DNA of 64,000 nucleotides from positions 124,001 through 188,000 of the forward strand of contig JAHLKD010000087.1 in NCBI GenBank assembly GCA_025526935.1, given 5' to 3'. The notes below the pieces were generated by a model, which ran no database searches, had not been told where the DNA came from, and saw only the letters and a list, made by a program, of their open reading frames with translations. The number at the start of each line of letters is the position of its first letter. Position 1 is the stretch's first letter. The DNA is from Cladochytrium replicatum (Eukaryota; Chytridiomycota; Chytridiomycetes; Cladochytriales; Cladochytriaceae). The position numbers were made by a program, and so were the translations under genes. Below are positions 1-11,567 of this stretch, in pieces.

Positions 1-187
1 GTTCGGGGTGTTTGGCCAGGGAACGTTTGCCACTGCGAGCGATGTCATCGATGCTGCGATAGAGATGGGCGGAGCGCACTTTGGCGTGTTCATGGAGTGT
101 CTATTGACCTTGCTGTTTATCTCCGGAGCAGGACTCAGACCTCTTCTGACCCGCCCAGAGGCAATGAAAGATCGAATGCGAAATTGA
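1..187 (+). CDS. 3' end of an unidentified protein gene (partial)
   Basis: The second frame is open from the window edge to a TGA at 185-187 and gives about 61 C-terminal residues. It contains a short hydrophobic stretch (CLLTLLFISGAGLRPLL) and a charged tail, so it could be the end of a membrane protein. It faces the gene at 290-1201 tail to tail, with about 100 bp between stop codons. I do not recognise the family, and no upstream sequence is available. Confidence 0.4.
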   Translation, partial: FGVFGQGTFATASDVIDAAIEMGGAHFGVFMECLLTLLFISGAGLRPLLTRPEAMKDRMRN

Positions 188-289
188 TCAACAGTAATCC
201 AAAACTCGGACCACTGACCAAGTAATAAAGCATCAAAACTGAATATGGCAAACATCACATGTTCAGTTCATACTCAAGTTGACGATTTA

Positions 290-1201
290 TTAAAGGTCCA
301 TGACGGCCTTGGTAAACCAATCAGGCGGAATCAGGCCATATTCCTCAATCCACACTCCCAGCATCATCATTCGTTTCTCCATCGACTCCAGCATAGTCAT
401 ATCTTTGATTCCCTCCTTAAATTCTGCCAAGGCTTCGCGCAGAATTTCCTGGCCATTCAAATTCTCTGTATTTTTGATCGCCTCCTCGACGCGCGCCTTG
501 GCTGCTTCCTTGATCTGCTTGTTTTCCTCATCAGTCAACTCGGTCCTTGTCATCAGAATGATCGGGTGATCCTCCCAAATCGCTTCGCCAGGAAACAGGT
601 GCGGGGCAATCATGCGCTTAAACACCGCGTCTTCAATGTTTTGCAGGTGTTTCTTCCGCTTGGCAATGCCAAGACATCGCGGCAACTGCTCAAGACCAAC
701 GGGAAACTGCGATACGTTCTCTCGGATAAACTCGGCGGTAATCATGTCCTCAGGAAGCTGGTTCACGAGTTGCTGAAACGTCTCAATCAACTGCGCATCG
801 GGATAAGGGCTAGGCAGCTTAATTTGCAATGCCTGAATGTTGGCCGCCTTATCCAGAACAATTGATTGCACTTCGTCCACAATCACACGCAACGGGGCTT
901 CCTCTCCCTCTCCGACTACTTTGAACGACGTGATTTCCAACGAAGGGTCCTCCAACAGGTGGTCCATGGCGTACTTGACTGCGTCTGCTAGAAACAGATC
1001 CGTAAATGATTCGAAGGTGGCCGAAAAGACAAGACGTTCTCCCATCGTCTCGAACGAACCCTCAGGTTTCAACGGCAAAGTAATCTCAACTCGGTTCACG
1101 TACTCGCCCGTTTCGTCGCTTTTGTTACCCAGGGTGCAGATGGACTGCGGGATAGCCAGCACCAAAACCACATCGCTTCCCAGCGAACTCTTCAGGCTCA
1201 T
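290..1201 (-). CDS. Hypothetical protein, 303 aa, single exon
   Basis: Uninterrupted 303-codon frame from ATG (1199-1201) to a stop at 290-292. Composition is balanced and protein-like: mixed alpha/beta appearance in the N-terminal 150 residues, then a Lys/Glu-rich helical segment (about residues 215-275) and the ending WIEEYGLIPPDWFTKAVMDL. There is no signal peptide, transmembrane segment or motif I recognise. Its start codon lies only 57 bp from a telomere-like satellite (1258-1313), so its promoter overlaps or adjoins that satellite. It is not transposon-like and is probably a host gene. Family unknown. Confidence 0.6.
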   Translation of the reverse strand: MSLKSSLGSDVVLVLAIPQSICTLGNKSDETGEYVNRVEITLPLKPEGSFETMGERLVFSATFESFTDLFLADAVKYAMDHLLEDPSLEITSFKVVGEGEEAPLRVIVDEVQSIVLDKAANIQALQIKLPSPYPDAQLIETFQQLVNQLPEDMITAEFIRENVSQFPVGLEQLPRCLGIAKRKKHLQNIEDAVFKRMIAPHLFPGEAIWEDHPIILMTRTELTDEENKQIKEAAKARVEEAIKNTENLNGQEILREALAEFKEGIKDMTMLESMEKRMMMLGVWIEEYGLIPPDWFTKAVMDL

Positions 1202-1257
1202 TGTAAGGATACTGGTGCAGATCGGGGAGGGAACCGCCCATTGTCCACTAAGCCTGA

Positions 1258-1313
1258 CCCCTAACCCCTAACCCCTAACCCCAACACCTAACCCCAACAC
1301 CTAACCCCAACAC
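1258..1313. repeat. Interstitial telomere-like tract (CCCCTAA)n with variant units
   Basis: Three perfect 7-bp units CCCCTAA (1258-1278) are followed by two 13-bp units CCCCAACACCTAA (1279-1304) and a partial third (1305-1313). Read on the minus strand this is TTAGGGG, close to the common fungal telomere repeat TTAGGG. Gene sequence continues to the left, so as assembled it is internal rather than a chromosome end. Confidence 0.75.
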
Positions 1314-1321
1314 GCGAAAAA

Positions 1322-2500
1322 TTATTGATCACGTGATGTTCGCCAAAACAGAAAAATATTAACAAAATATAGTTGATTGTTACATATCACCAAAATCAAC
1401 AAGAATGGAATGAAAAACATATATGGAATATATGAAAAATAAAAATCAAGAAAGTGCATGTTTACGTATGTAATCACAAAGAATGCTGGCAGAATTTTAA
1501 GATCTGTCTCTGATATCCATTCAGTTTCTTCAAGAGGATAACCCCAAAAATTTGACCAGGTACAACATCTTGCTGTAACGAGACTTGTGGTCAATAACTC
1601 CTTCAACTTCATATTCACCATCTTCACCATGTCCACTGACAGAAGCGGGGCGAGCATAGGAAGGATGGGAAAGTGTATTGTCCAAAGAGGGGCAATAATC
1701 TTCCAATTCCGAAATATTTACAACAGGGTGAATTTTAGCGTTTTTGGCTAGATACATGTGTCGATTTATGGGATGCAGTACAGATAGTCATATTTTCTAA
1801 TTTTATATCGATTATATTTTGAATTAATATGCTTTAGAACCTTCTAATTATAAGAACCAGATTACTTTATATATCTAAAATTATTTATAATAGAAGAGTG
1901 CTGATCCAATTTTATGAGCGCGGAAGTTTAAGTTTATAAGCGTTGTTGATTTCATAAGGACCAATAGACTTCTGCAGAAGATTTGTAGACTTCCATCCAT
2001 GTACTAGATTATCACAAAAATTTTCTGTAGAAAATAAAGACTTTATTGCCTATAGAAAATTGTTTTTCAAGCTGATGGGTGTTAGCAAACTGAGCTTGAT
2101 GATCTTGAGCTGTGCGCATAAGATCTTTGACAAGTGACAATGTAGCTTCCATTTCCTTACCCGTTCGGTAGCATCAGGATGTTCAGCATTGCTTACTGGT
2201 GTTTTCCATAAATAAGGAAAATGGAGTGTGCATTGTAGTTTGACGGTAGAGTTGTTCATTGCAAACTCAACTAACGCCAACAAGTCAGCCCAATTGTCAT
2301 GTTTGTGAGAAACAAACAAAGAATTTGTCCAATAGTTTTGTTTTTGTTTTTAACTTGACCATCGGATGAAGGATGAAAGGCACTGCTTTTGGGATGTTTA
2401 GTACCATTAAGTTTGGGAATGCTTTCCAAAGTCCGCAGTAAAGCGAGTATTGCAGTCAGATACAATTTCTTCTGGAATACCATGCAATTTGAAGACATGG
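1322..2500 (-). pseudogene. Ty3/gypsy (chromovirus-type) integrase and chromodomain relic
   Basis: On the minus strand, 2498-2271 carries integrase-core-like sequence (SSDGQVKNKNKTIGQIL, as in the usual HPxSDGQTERxNRxLE region). 2319-2050 carries the DNWADLLALVEFAMNNS motif that follows it. 1757-1530 continues with a HPV..VS-type linker and the start of a chromodomain (YEVEGVIDHKSRY). The chromodomain finishes in another frame at 1657-1322 (GYPLEETEWISETDL). At least three frameshifts and AT-rich gaps (1758-2049) mark an old, dead copy. Known of the family: chromodomains direct chromovirus integration to heterochromatin. No LTR is visible. Confidence 0.75.
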
Positions 2501-2589
2501 GTCAGAAATTACTTAGCGGTATCATTAGCAGTATCCATTGTGCAAGCAAGGATTAGATGGACCATTTTAGAGAGACTACACATAACGAA

Positions 2590-4182
2590 TTCTCCAGAAT
2601 TGAAGGGGGAATATGCTTCTGTCTGTGTTTATTTTGATGTCAAATATGGAAACTCCAATAATCCAACTATGAACACTTTGTTTGACAATGGAAGTGAGTT
2701 GAATTCAATAACTACTAAAGTTGCAAAGAAGCTTAAGGTATTAGTGGATATAAACACGAGTTGGGTTATGGTTCCAGCTTCATATGAAAGACAGCAACTT
2801 GTTGGAGTAGTTCATGATTGTCAGACAGAAATTGGGGGAGTGAAACGATATTCTCCTATGTGGGTTAGAGATGCCGATACAGATGATCTTATTTTTGGTA
2901 GACCTGCCCAAAGACAATTTGAAATGACAATTGTTGATCAAGTTGATGGTACTACTTGGATTTACTTCAACGCTAATCCTGATGGTAGTGGAAAACTTAT
3001 TGGAGCTCAAGTGTTACATGGTAATGAAGAAAGAAACAGAGATGATGTTGGAGTTCAACCTCCATTTGAGAATCAATTAAGATCTAGTTGAGCGCAACAC
3101 TGACATGAACGACATATTTGATAAATCTTCTGGGAGAGTTATATTTTCTGAGCACAAACAAGTTAGTTCTAGGAAAGTTATGTTTTACTGAAATCAAACA
3201 GGATTTTGAGGACAGCGTTAACGTGTTGGCAACGTTAGCGCTGGAGAGGGAAAAGACAGGTCATTCTAATGCCGAAAAACTCTAGAAGAGAATAAAGAAC
3301 TCAGAGCACCAAAGAACTAAGAAGGCAAACAAAAGTATTGTTATGAACATAGAGATTGGAGATGGGAATTTCTTTTGTTGATAACAGACAATATGAAACA
3401 GATGGTGAATATGAACTTTGTGCAATTTGTGAATATATTCCATTGCAAGAAGGAATAAAGCAAGGCAAAGCAGAAGAAAAAGAGCAAAAGAAGGTTTTGG
3501 TATATATTCTGTTAATCAATCAGATGTAAATATTGAATCAGTCAGCAAATGAGAAAGAAGTATTAATATAAGATAAGCCTGAAGGAGCAAAGAGAAAACA
3601 TAAACCAGTTGGAAAGAAAATTAGACCAGTAGCAAAACCTGGAATATTACCAGGACAACTGACAGAATCTTTAACTGAAGGAAGAAAACTGAAAGATGTA
3701 GATTAACTGAAGAACAAATACAAAAAATTTCAAATTGGAGATAAAGAATTTTAATTTGAAGCAGAACTTGCATATGCTATTGAAATAATGAAGAAAAATG
3801 ATAAGCTTTGCATTTGATGACTCTGAACGAGGTAGGATTGATACTAAGATTGTCCCGAATAGTTACAGTTGATCATCAACCATGGAATGAACGACCTCCT
3901 CAATATGCTCAGAAAGAAAAAGAAATTGTCGCTATCATGTTACAAGAAAAATGGCTGCTCATGTTGTTGAATTTTCGAATTCAGCATATGCTAGTACATG
4001 GTTTGTCCTTGAAATGAAATGATGAGGTGTTGATCGCTTCATTGAAGATATGCAGACCTTGAATAAATATACCGTGAGAGATGTAGGTACAGTCCCTAAT
4101 ATTGTTCAAGTTGTAACAAGGTGTGGTGGCTGGGTGGGAAACACATAAGTTGATCTCTTCTCTGGATATGATGAAATAGGTG
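2590..4182 (+). pseudogene. Ty3/gypsy protease-to-reverse-transcriptase relic
   Basis: 2590-3091 reads as a retropepsin-like domain with LFDNGSELNSIT, where Asn replaces the usual Thr/Ser of D-T/S-G. Downstream, broken frames give the linker typical of fungal gypsy pol: KIRPVAKPGILPGQL near 3620, FAFDDSERGRIDTKI near 3800, WNERPPQYAQKEKEIV near 3885, then the start of RT near 4030 (FIEDMQTLNKYTVRDVG) and DLFSGYDEIG near 4155, after which it is cut by the Copia-A LTR. Numerous stops and frameshifts. It lies head to head with the minus-strand gypsy relic to its left, so the two could be inverted pieces of one element. Confidence 0.7.
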
Positions 4183-4870
4183 TGTTGATGCATGCACATA
4201 TGGAACTAGCTACTCCAGTCTTCATCCACTACCGACACTGAGGGAAATAGCCTTACCAGAGACGTCTGGGACAAGTTCATTCGTAACCGTACATTACATG
4301 AAAGAACTGGCATTTCTAACTATTGGTCATGAAGACATCCTCCTTTACTCATTGGAATCTAGTAGAGTTCTGAGAGTGATCACGCGTTTGAGAAAGAATG
4401 TGATGCTAATCAGTTTGCTGCTGACAGTTATATCATACTCGAGTACATCTCGTATGATATTAATGCAAGGTACTACATACTTATTTCTCATAGAGAACAT
4501 GTCATTGTAGACAAGATTATAGCTAATCTTCATGTTCTGCTCACAATGGTTATTGTGAACGATCACTGGGATCTATATCTCTCTATTCGAGAGAATAATG
4601 TTTATATTAGATATTCCTATAAATCTAAAGTCACAGGTTAATTATAAAAGCCGAAACGACAGTATATTTGAATTGTTTGCACAATTCAAAACAATTCAAA
4701 GAGCCTGTGGCGATATGAGATTTCAGGTGGCTGTGGCGCAAGAGTGTGATTGGAGAAACACAAAACTCTGCACATACACAGATCAACCTGAGGACTATCT
4801 CTAGCGCAAATCCCAGATCAGCAGCACTTAAACTGATCAAATTACATCGACCTCAAACCAAACTCCGACA
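4183..4870 (+). repeat. Copia-A 5' LTR
   Basis: 688 bp, starting TGTTGATGCATGC and ending CTCCGACA (TG..CA). It matches 10887-11567 over its whole length with scattered substitutions and small indels. One difference is an extra CAATTCAAAA-type 10-bp duplication near 4681-4700. The divergence makes this insertion older than Copia-E. Confidence 0.9.
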
Positions 4871-4930
4871 CAATAGTTATTGCCACAAGGCGCTTCCCCC
4901 GATCAACACCAGATCTCCAACGCTTACAGT

Positions 4931-6520
4931 ATGCCTAAGAACGACACCCGCGACGGAAAACCAAGGCCGTTCGCTGGGCAAACGCTTTGGGAGTTCAATA
5001 CATACATGAAGATCGTTCAGAATTATGCAAACTCGAAAGGAGAAGCTGGAACTTTGCTCACAAAGTCACCCTACCCAAAGCCGGAAGACTATGTGAAAGA
5101 AGAGGAACCTGAACGGCCTGAACGACCATCTGCACTCGAAGAATACGACACAACAAATGACTTTGATTATGCCGTTAAAGAGTACGACGTAGTGTTGAAA
5201 GAGTACAACGCAATAGTGAACGACAATCATCGACGATTGCAATCATATCGCGCTGAATTACAGATGTACGAACGATCTCAAGGACACAACAACATTGCAA
5301 ACAGTTGTCTTGCCGATTGTTTTCCGGAGGTCGACATCAATTTAGTGCAAAAACATCAGAATGCCGTTGATCGAGTAGCTGCTTTACGCGGAATTTACGC
5401 AGCTAAACAGCAGAAGACTTTTGAGAGCCGCCATTGGGAAGACCGTTTCAAAGCTCTAGCTTGCTCCAACGGTGAAGATGCACTTGAAGTCAAATCATTC
5501 ATTGCTGAGCTGATTCAACTCACCGAGGAAAAGCTTTCAACCCAACCGGCTGAAGCTGTTATTCACAAACTTCTCACTCGAGTTTGCTCAAAGATCGGTG
5601 AACCTGATATCAATCTACAATCCTTTTCGATTTTACTCAGAGACATCTCAATGGACACTTTCACAAAGTATGAACCTGATCTGCTTGATGATGAGGATGA
5701 TTCTGGTCAGAAGATACAATCAGAACACCATTACCTGAGAACAATGCAGAACTTACTTGCTGAGATGAGAGAAATCATTCAAATGGATGTAACTCGCGAT
5801 TACACTCCTTCAGATTCACCTCAAATCAAAGGCAAAGCCATGCGAGCAAAGACCAAAAGACTACCGAAAGCTCATGCTGCTCATGAGGTTTGTATTTTAC
5901 ATCCCAACTCTTCTCATTCTTCTGCAGAGTGTAAACAACTCAAACATTTGATTGAGAAACATGCTTCCTCACATAAAGGAAATGCCAACAGTAAGACTGC
6001 AAACAATCGTGCCGCATCAATATCAAAGGAAGCGAAGAACAACAAATTCTCTTGCGATTTCTGTGGCAAATCTGGCCACACGCAGAATTTCTGCAGGAAA
6101 CGCAAACTAGCCAAAAGTTTGAATGATGAGGAATGGAAACAGATAAAAGCATCTCGTGCTTCCTCCTCAACATCCCAGAACATGGATATCGATTCTCAGG
6201 AATCAGAACCTTCCAGAAAGGTACAATCCATCAAATCCTTCTCTTCAATATTCAAAGCTAATAATATTGTGGATTTTACACATCCCTCTATTATCACAGC
6301 ATTGAAGAGTACCAACTGCAATCTACACGTAAATGCCAAACCTCTCGGTTTGATTGACTCTGGTGCTACTGCTTGGATGACTCCAGACAGACATGCATTC
6401 AAGAATTTATTTTACGTTAATGATGCAGGAGATGTTTACTTGGCAGACAATCATCCCATTCCTATTAAACTATTAAAGGCTATGGAGATATTGCACTTGT
6501 TTTGTCAAATGGTTCAATAA
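4931..6520 (+). pseudogene. Copia-A gag and protease part (frameshifted)
   Basis: I take the ATG at 4931 (MPKNDTRDGKPRPF) as the start. The frame is open upstream to a TTG at 4880, but that lies next to the LTR. The gag is rich in acidic and coiled segments. A CCHC zinc knuckle, CDFCGKSGHTQNFC, lies near 6055-6095. The aspartic protease motif GLIDSGATAWMTPDRHAF is near 6348-6400. The frame then ends at 6518-6520 because the sequence CTATTAAA is duplicated in tandem (6462-6469, 6470-6477), shifting the frame. The related Copia-B reads straight through this point. The product would stop inside the protease-integrase linker. Confidence 0.85.
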
Positions 6521-8352
6521 AACACATTCAAAACGCACTTTTTGTTCCCGATTTAGAGGATACACTTATATCTGTCTATAGCATCATCAGGGATGAAGGT
6601 GATATACTCAGTTTTACCAAAGACAAAGTCTATTTGTCAAACCAAGAAACTGGACAATGTGTTACCATTGGTTTAAGACGTGGAGGTTTATATTATCTTC
6701 ATGGAAGTTTGGATACCACTAATCCATTACTTAAACACTCTTCCAAAATAGGTGCAGCTATTTTGACGAATCTTTCTAATTCTGCACTCTCTGTTGGCAA
6801 ACAGAATGTTTTACCTGGTACCACTACAAACACTGCCCAAGAGCAGCAGACAACCACGTCTGGTGTAAGGTTTGACACAGTGAAGGACAACAATGTTTTC
6901 CCAAAAGATTCTAACAAAACTAGAAATTACGGGGGTGAAGTTTTAGACGGAGCTTCATCTGCAACATTAGGTCTATACTCCCAAACAATGGCTGATAATG
7001 GAGTAAACAACGTTTCAGCTGTGAACATCAACAAATTAGCTAGATTACACCAGCAATTTGGTCACATACATTTGCGGAAAATCCTGCAAACTTTACATTC
7101 TCTGGGAAAGAAACTGCCCAAAGTCAGGAGTGATGCACTTGATTTTGTTAACTCCTCTATTTTACAGAACTGCATAATTTGCAATCAGACTAAGGCTGTA
7201 CAAACTCCAATTTACTCAACGCTAAGTCCAGCACTGAGGAAATTATATCGCCTACATACTGATGCAGTACCAATTGTCAGAAATGGCAAAACAATAGGTC
7301 ACTGGCAGATTATCGTAGATGAATACAGTTCTCACATCACAATCTACTTCTTGCAACGAAAGAGCGAAGCCTCTGATAGTATGCTAAGACACATTGCAGA
7401 TGTTGAAAATAGATTTCTGCCACTTCACGTCTATGAAGTGAGATCCGATTCTGGAGAACTATTGTCAAACCAATTCTTGACTTGGTGCAGTAACAAGGTA
7501 CCACGCATACATGCCCATCCTTCACCTGCATCAGTCAAAGAGCTAAATGGTCTTGCTGAACGGAATGTCCGTTCAATGAAAGAGATTTACAAGTCTATGC
7601 TGAAAACAGCTGGTCTTCCACATACTTTACAGTTCATCAAATTTGCCATCCTTTATGCTGCGACTGTCAAAAATTGTGTTTACCATTCTAGAACTAAGAA
7701 TGTACCACATACTGTTTACTTTGACAAGCTGATTGATCCGGCAATCATTCACACCTTTGGTACCCTGGTTAGTCTCTGGATCTCTCCAGAACAAAGGTCT
7801 AGTCGCAAAGTATCAGAGAAGTCAGAGCTAGGACTATTTCTGGGTTATAAGGGTGAAGATATGAAAATCATTCATGCTTTGAATCTTAATACCAAACGCA
7901 TAAGCGAATATTTTCATTTTACTTTTCATGAGGGAGTATTTGTTGGCTTAAACCCAACATCACAAACTTTAAATGACATCACCAAACACTATCCTATTCC
8001 TCAGGGTCAACATTTTGATATTTCAAATTTACCTGATATGAATAGCGATAATGACAATACTACAGACTCAGATTCTGATGATAGCGCTAACACCTCATCT
8101 GATGAGGAGTTGGATCCCAACCAACGATTTTATCATCGAATGGATATCTCACAAATGCATGTTACTCCTATGTCCCAACATGATTCAAATGTTGATGAGG
8201 AGCACGATACCACCAACGACTATAACCATTCGTTAAACATGAACGATGACACTTATGTACCACTTTCTGTACAACACGTACAAGAACAAAATGAAGATGA
8301 TTCCCAAAGTGATTTGGAAGATTTACAATGGATTGGTGAAGATGATGACAAC
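6478..8352 (+). pseudogene. Copia-A integrase region
   Basis: Continues the polyprotein in the shifted frame: NALFVPDLEDTLISV linker near 6530. The zinc-binding HHCC module follows (LHQQFGHIHLRKI near 7045, CIICNQTK near 7170). The integrase core has a DDE triad: LHTDAVP near 7250, VRSDSGELL near 7440 and VKELNGLAERNVRSM near 7535. After the core comes an acidic Asp/Ser-rich linker (8030-8350), where the frame is cut by a solo LTR. The triad residues are present, so inactivation is by frame damage rather than active-site loss. Confidence 0.85.
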
Positions 8353-8951
8353 TGTTGAACAAAGCTGTGGTCTGGATCCTCAGGTTGTGTGTGTTGCTAA
8401 TTCACGGGTTAATGTTTCTAAGAGATGAATAAAGAAGATTGCGAGTCACAAGTACTAGCGCAAGAGAATGCTCCTTGTGTGTATCGCCACAGGCTCCTTA
8501 AATAAGTGTACTGTCGTTTTGGCTTTTCCTTCCGGAAGATCTGGATCGAAGCGATAAGGTTTGACTCTTCTTCTCACAGGCGTAGCGAAGCATAATCATG
8601 CTAAGCTGTGCGTGAGATCTAGCTCTCCTCAACAGGATTGTTCTCACACATGATTCCCACGAACGCGTTAATCATATGTAAACCTTTGCTGTGATCTGAT
8701 CCGGGCTTCACTTCTACAAGTGGATGATAGAAAAGTAATGACAGTTTACTATACCTATGGCCGCAATAAATATAACCCATGAAGAAATAACTGGAGGTAT
8801 CCAAACTCGTAATAGATCATCATCTATATGCTTTAGTTCAATAGTTAGAAATGTTGCTCAGTGAAGAGTGACATTTCTGTATATCGGGCGTTTGTGTTTT
8901 TGTACTATCAATGACTGGATTGGCCAAGTCCATCAATTGAAATACTTAACA
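8353..8951 (-). repeat. Solo LTR of the Copia-B family nested in Copia-A
   Basis: 599 bp, closely matching the Copia-B 3' LTR at 15637-16236. It is flanked by a perfect 5-bp target duplication ACAAC (8348-8352 and 8952-8956). Its orientation is minus, judged from Copia-B, where the polypurine tract precedes the end reading TGTTAAGTATTTC. It sits in the integrase-RT linker. A solo LTR arises when a full insertion collapses by LTR-LTR recombination. Confidence 0.92.
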
Positions 8952-10801
8952 ACAACAATTATGGATTTGTTGCACACAAAGCCAAACGTCGCAAACTTAA
9001 AGGCAAACAACCTATGGTTACTCCAACAAACAGATTGCATCCCCAGCGAAGACATCCTTTGTTGAGACATAATATCCCCAATGTCAATGTAAATGAGAAA
9101 GCAAAATCGAGTACACCTGACATTCCTATACCTCAAGGACACTTGAGAAGTATTCCCAAAACAGTCCAGGAAGCTATGTCGCGACCTGATGAATGGCCAT
9201 ACTGGCTTGCAGCCATGTGTGAAGAAAATCAACAACTTATCAATTTGGGAACATGGAACAAACACATCTTGCCAAATGGGAACAACCTTCTCACTGGCAA
9301 ATGGGTTTATTCATACAAACTTTATGAAGATGGCAACATCATCCGATTCAAGGCACGATGGGTAGTTAGAGGGTTCTCCCAGATACAGGGAATGGATTTC
9401 GACAAAACCTATTCTCCTGTGGCGAAAACCACTACAATTCGATTACTAGTTGCTCTTGCTGCAACTGTCAAATTGCACATCTATCAATTTGACATTACAG
9501 GAGCATATCTCAATGCATCACTTGAGGAAGATGTTTATGTTGAAATGCCTCATGGATTTACAGAGACTGACGAATCTGGCAATCCATTAGTTTGTAATCT
9601 TGTCAAAAGCTTATATGGTTTACATCAAGCTGCTAGAGAATGGTACAAATGCCTCTGGGCAAAATATGAAGACATGGGATACATCCGTGATCTTTCAGAT
9701 GCTTGTCATTTCTGGCAAATGAAACCATCTACTCACAGTTCCACTGTGAAAATACGTGAACACACTACTGTTCATGTAGATGATATTCTTCATTTCTCTC
9801 CAGACCCAAATGGCTACCAAGACTTCATGGATGGCTTGAATTCCTCATTCAAGGTCGGAAGTCACTCTACAGCCAAATGGATTCTGAAAATGCAATTGAT
9901 CAAAACTACTCACGGTTATTTCATAACCAATGCTCAATATGCAAAGGAAATATTGCAGAGATTGAAATTATGGGAATCCAATCTTAAACCAGCCAAAACA
10001 CCCATTTCTTCTCACTACAAAAATGAAACAAGCTTGCCTATTTTATCCAAAAATGATGCAACTATTTTTCGCTCGGAACTCATGAAAATCTCGTACCTAG
10101 CTACAAAGACCAGACCTGATTTATCTTATGCTGTCAATGTCTTGGCACAACATCAGGTTGAACCACGAGTTTGCGAACAAAAGGCACTAGCTCGCCTGCA
10201 TCGTTACTTATTGGGAACATGGGACTATGGTTTGCATTACACATGCAATAACATACCCACTCCCAACGTACACTCTGACGGTGTATATGAGTTTGCATCA
10301 AATGAACACATCCCTATGGGATATGCTGATGCAGACTGGGCAAATGATCCTGCTCGCTAATCCAGGACAGGATATGTTGTAATGTTTGCCAATGCAGCTG
10401 TTTGCTGGCAGTCTACAAAGCAACAGGTTATAACTTGCTCTTCCACTGAAGCAGAGTTATATGCATTGAATGAATTATCATGTGAGATGAAGTGGATGAA
10501 AAACCTCATGGCAACCATTGGTATTTCATGCAAAAGTAAGCCCATGATCCTCTGGCAAGATAATACCTCTACATAGTCTATTGCCAATGACCTGCTTAAT
10601 GATCACAGAACTAAACACATGGATGTTCGAGAAAAGTTTGTGAATCTTCAAATTGAGCAGAAGCAGCAGGAACTCAGAGATATTGATACTGAGAACCAAA
10701 TTGCTGATATTTTCACAAAACCCTTGACATTCAAATTATTTTCAAAATTCACACGCGCACTTGGTCTTACACGTCAATCTGATTTGACCCTTGTTGACTA
10801 A
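8952..10801 (+). pseudogene. Copia-A reverse transcriptase and RNase H
   Basis: One frame runs from the linker after the solo LTR to a stop at 10799-10801. RT landmarks: KWVYSYKLYEDGNIIRFKAR near 9300, FDKTYSPVAKTTTIR near 9400, DITGAYLNASLEEDVYVEMP near 9490, SLYGLHQAAREWYK near 9610. The catalytic loop reads TVHVDDILHFS (about 9770), with His where copia RTs usually have Tyr (YVDD). RNase H: GYADADWANDPAR near 10320, SSTEAELYALNELS near 10440, ADIFTKPL near 10705. In-frame stops are TAA at 10358-10360 and TAG at 10574-10576. Copia-B has sense codons at these positions (DRYSRTG; STKSIA). Confidence 0.88.
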
Positions 10802-10886
10802 TACATACATTACCAACAAACAGACGTGCGACTCAACGCTCATACCAATATCCTCATTGTCTACTGCAGCTTTGACTGCGGGGGTG

Positions 10887-11567
10887 TGTTGATGCATGCA
10901 CATAAATGGAACTAGCTACTCCAGTCTTCATCCACTACCAACACTGAGGGGAAATAGCCTTACCAGAGACGTCTGGGACAAGTTCATGCGTAATCATACA
11001 TTACATGAAAGAACTGGCATTTGTAACTATTGGTCATGAAGACATCCTCCTTTACTCATTGGAATCTAGTAGAGTTCTGAGAGTGATCACGCGTTTGAGA
11101 AAGAATGTGATGCTAATCAGTTTGCTGCTGACAGTTATATCATACTCGAGTACATCTCGTATGATATTAATGCAAGGTACTACATACTTATTTCTCATAG
11201 AGAACATGTCATTGTAGACAAGATTATAGCTAATCTTCATGTTCTGCTCACAATGGTTATTGTGAACGATCACTGGGATCTATATCTCTCTATTCGAGAG
11301 AATAATGTTTATATTAGATATTTCCATATATCTATAGCCACAGGTTAATTATAAAAGCCGAAACGACAGTATATTTGAATTGTTTGCACAATTCAAAGAG
11401 CCTGTGGCGATATGAGATTTCGGGTGGCTGTGGCGCAAGAGCGTGATTGGAGAAACACAAAACTCTGCACACTCACAGATCAACCTGAGGACTATCTCTA
11501 GCGCAAGTCCCAGATCAGCAGCACTTAAACTGATCAAATCACATCGCCCTCAAACCAAACTTCGACA
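10887..11567 (+). repeat. Copia-A 3' LTR
   Basis: 681 bp, TGTTGATGCATGC to CTTCGACA, the direct copy of 4183-4870. It is preceded by the polypurine tract 10874-10886 and abutted on the right by truncated repeat U0, which begins mid-gene at 11568. Confidence 0.9.

Larger units (their letters stand above)
4183..11567 (+). mobile_element. Copia-A: Ty1/copia LTR retrotransposon, near full length, nested and inactivated
   Basis: Two direct LTRs (4183-4870 and 10887-11567) flank a gag-pol in copia order: gag, protease, integrase, RT, RNase H. A purine tract GACTGCGGGGGTG (10874-10886) precedes the 3' LTR. The flanks AGGTG and ATCAC do not match as a target duplication, and both neighbours are truncated repeats (gypsy RT on the left, U0 on the right), so the ends were probably rearranged after insertion. 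Only four lesions break the coding frame: an 8-bp duplication at 6462-6477, a solo LTR plus its target duplication at 8353-8956, and stops at 10358 and 10574. Removing the two insertions would put all segments in one frame. No clear primer-binding site was found just after the 5' LTR. Confidence 0.9.

Noticed and set aside
2450-2589. Upstream extension of the plus-strand gypsy protease frame
   Set aside because: This stretch is antisense to the minus-strand integrase relic; homology to protease starts only near 2590.
6502-6520. Programmed ribosomal frameshift between gag-protease and integrase in Copia-A
   Set aside because: An exact 8-bp tandem duplication explains it, and the relative Copia-B is continuous.
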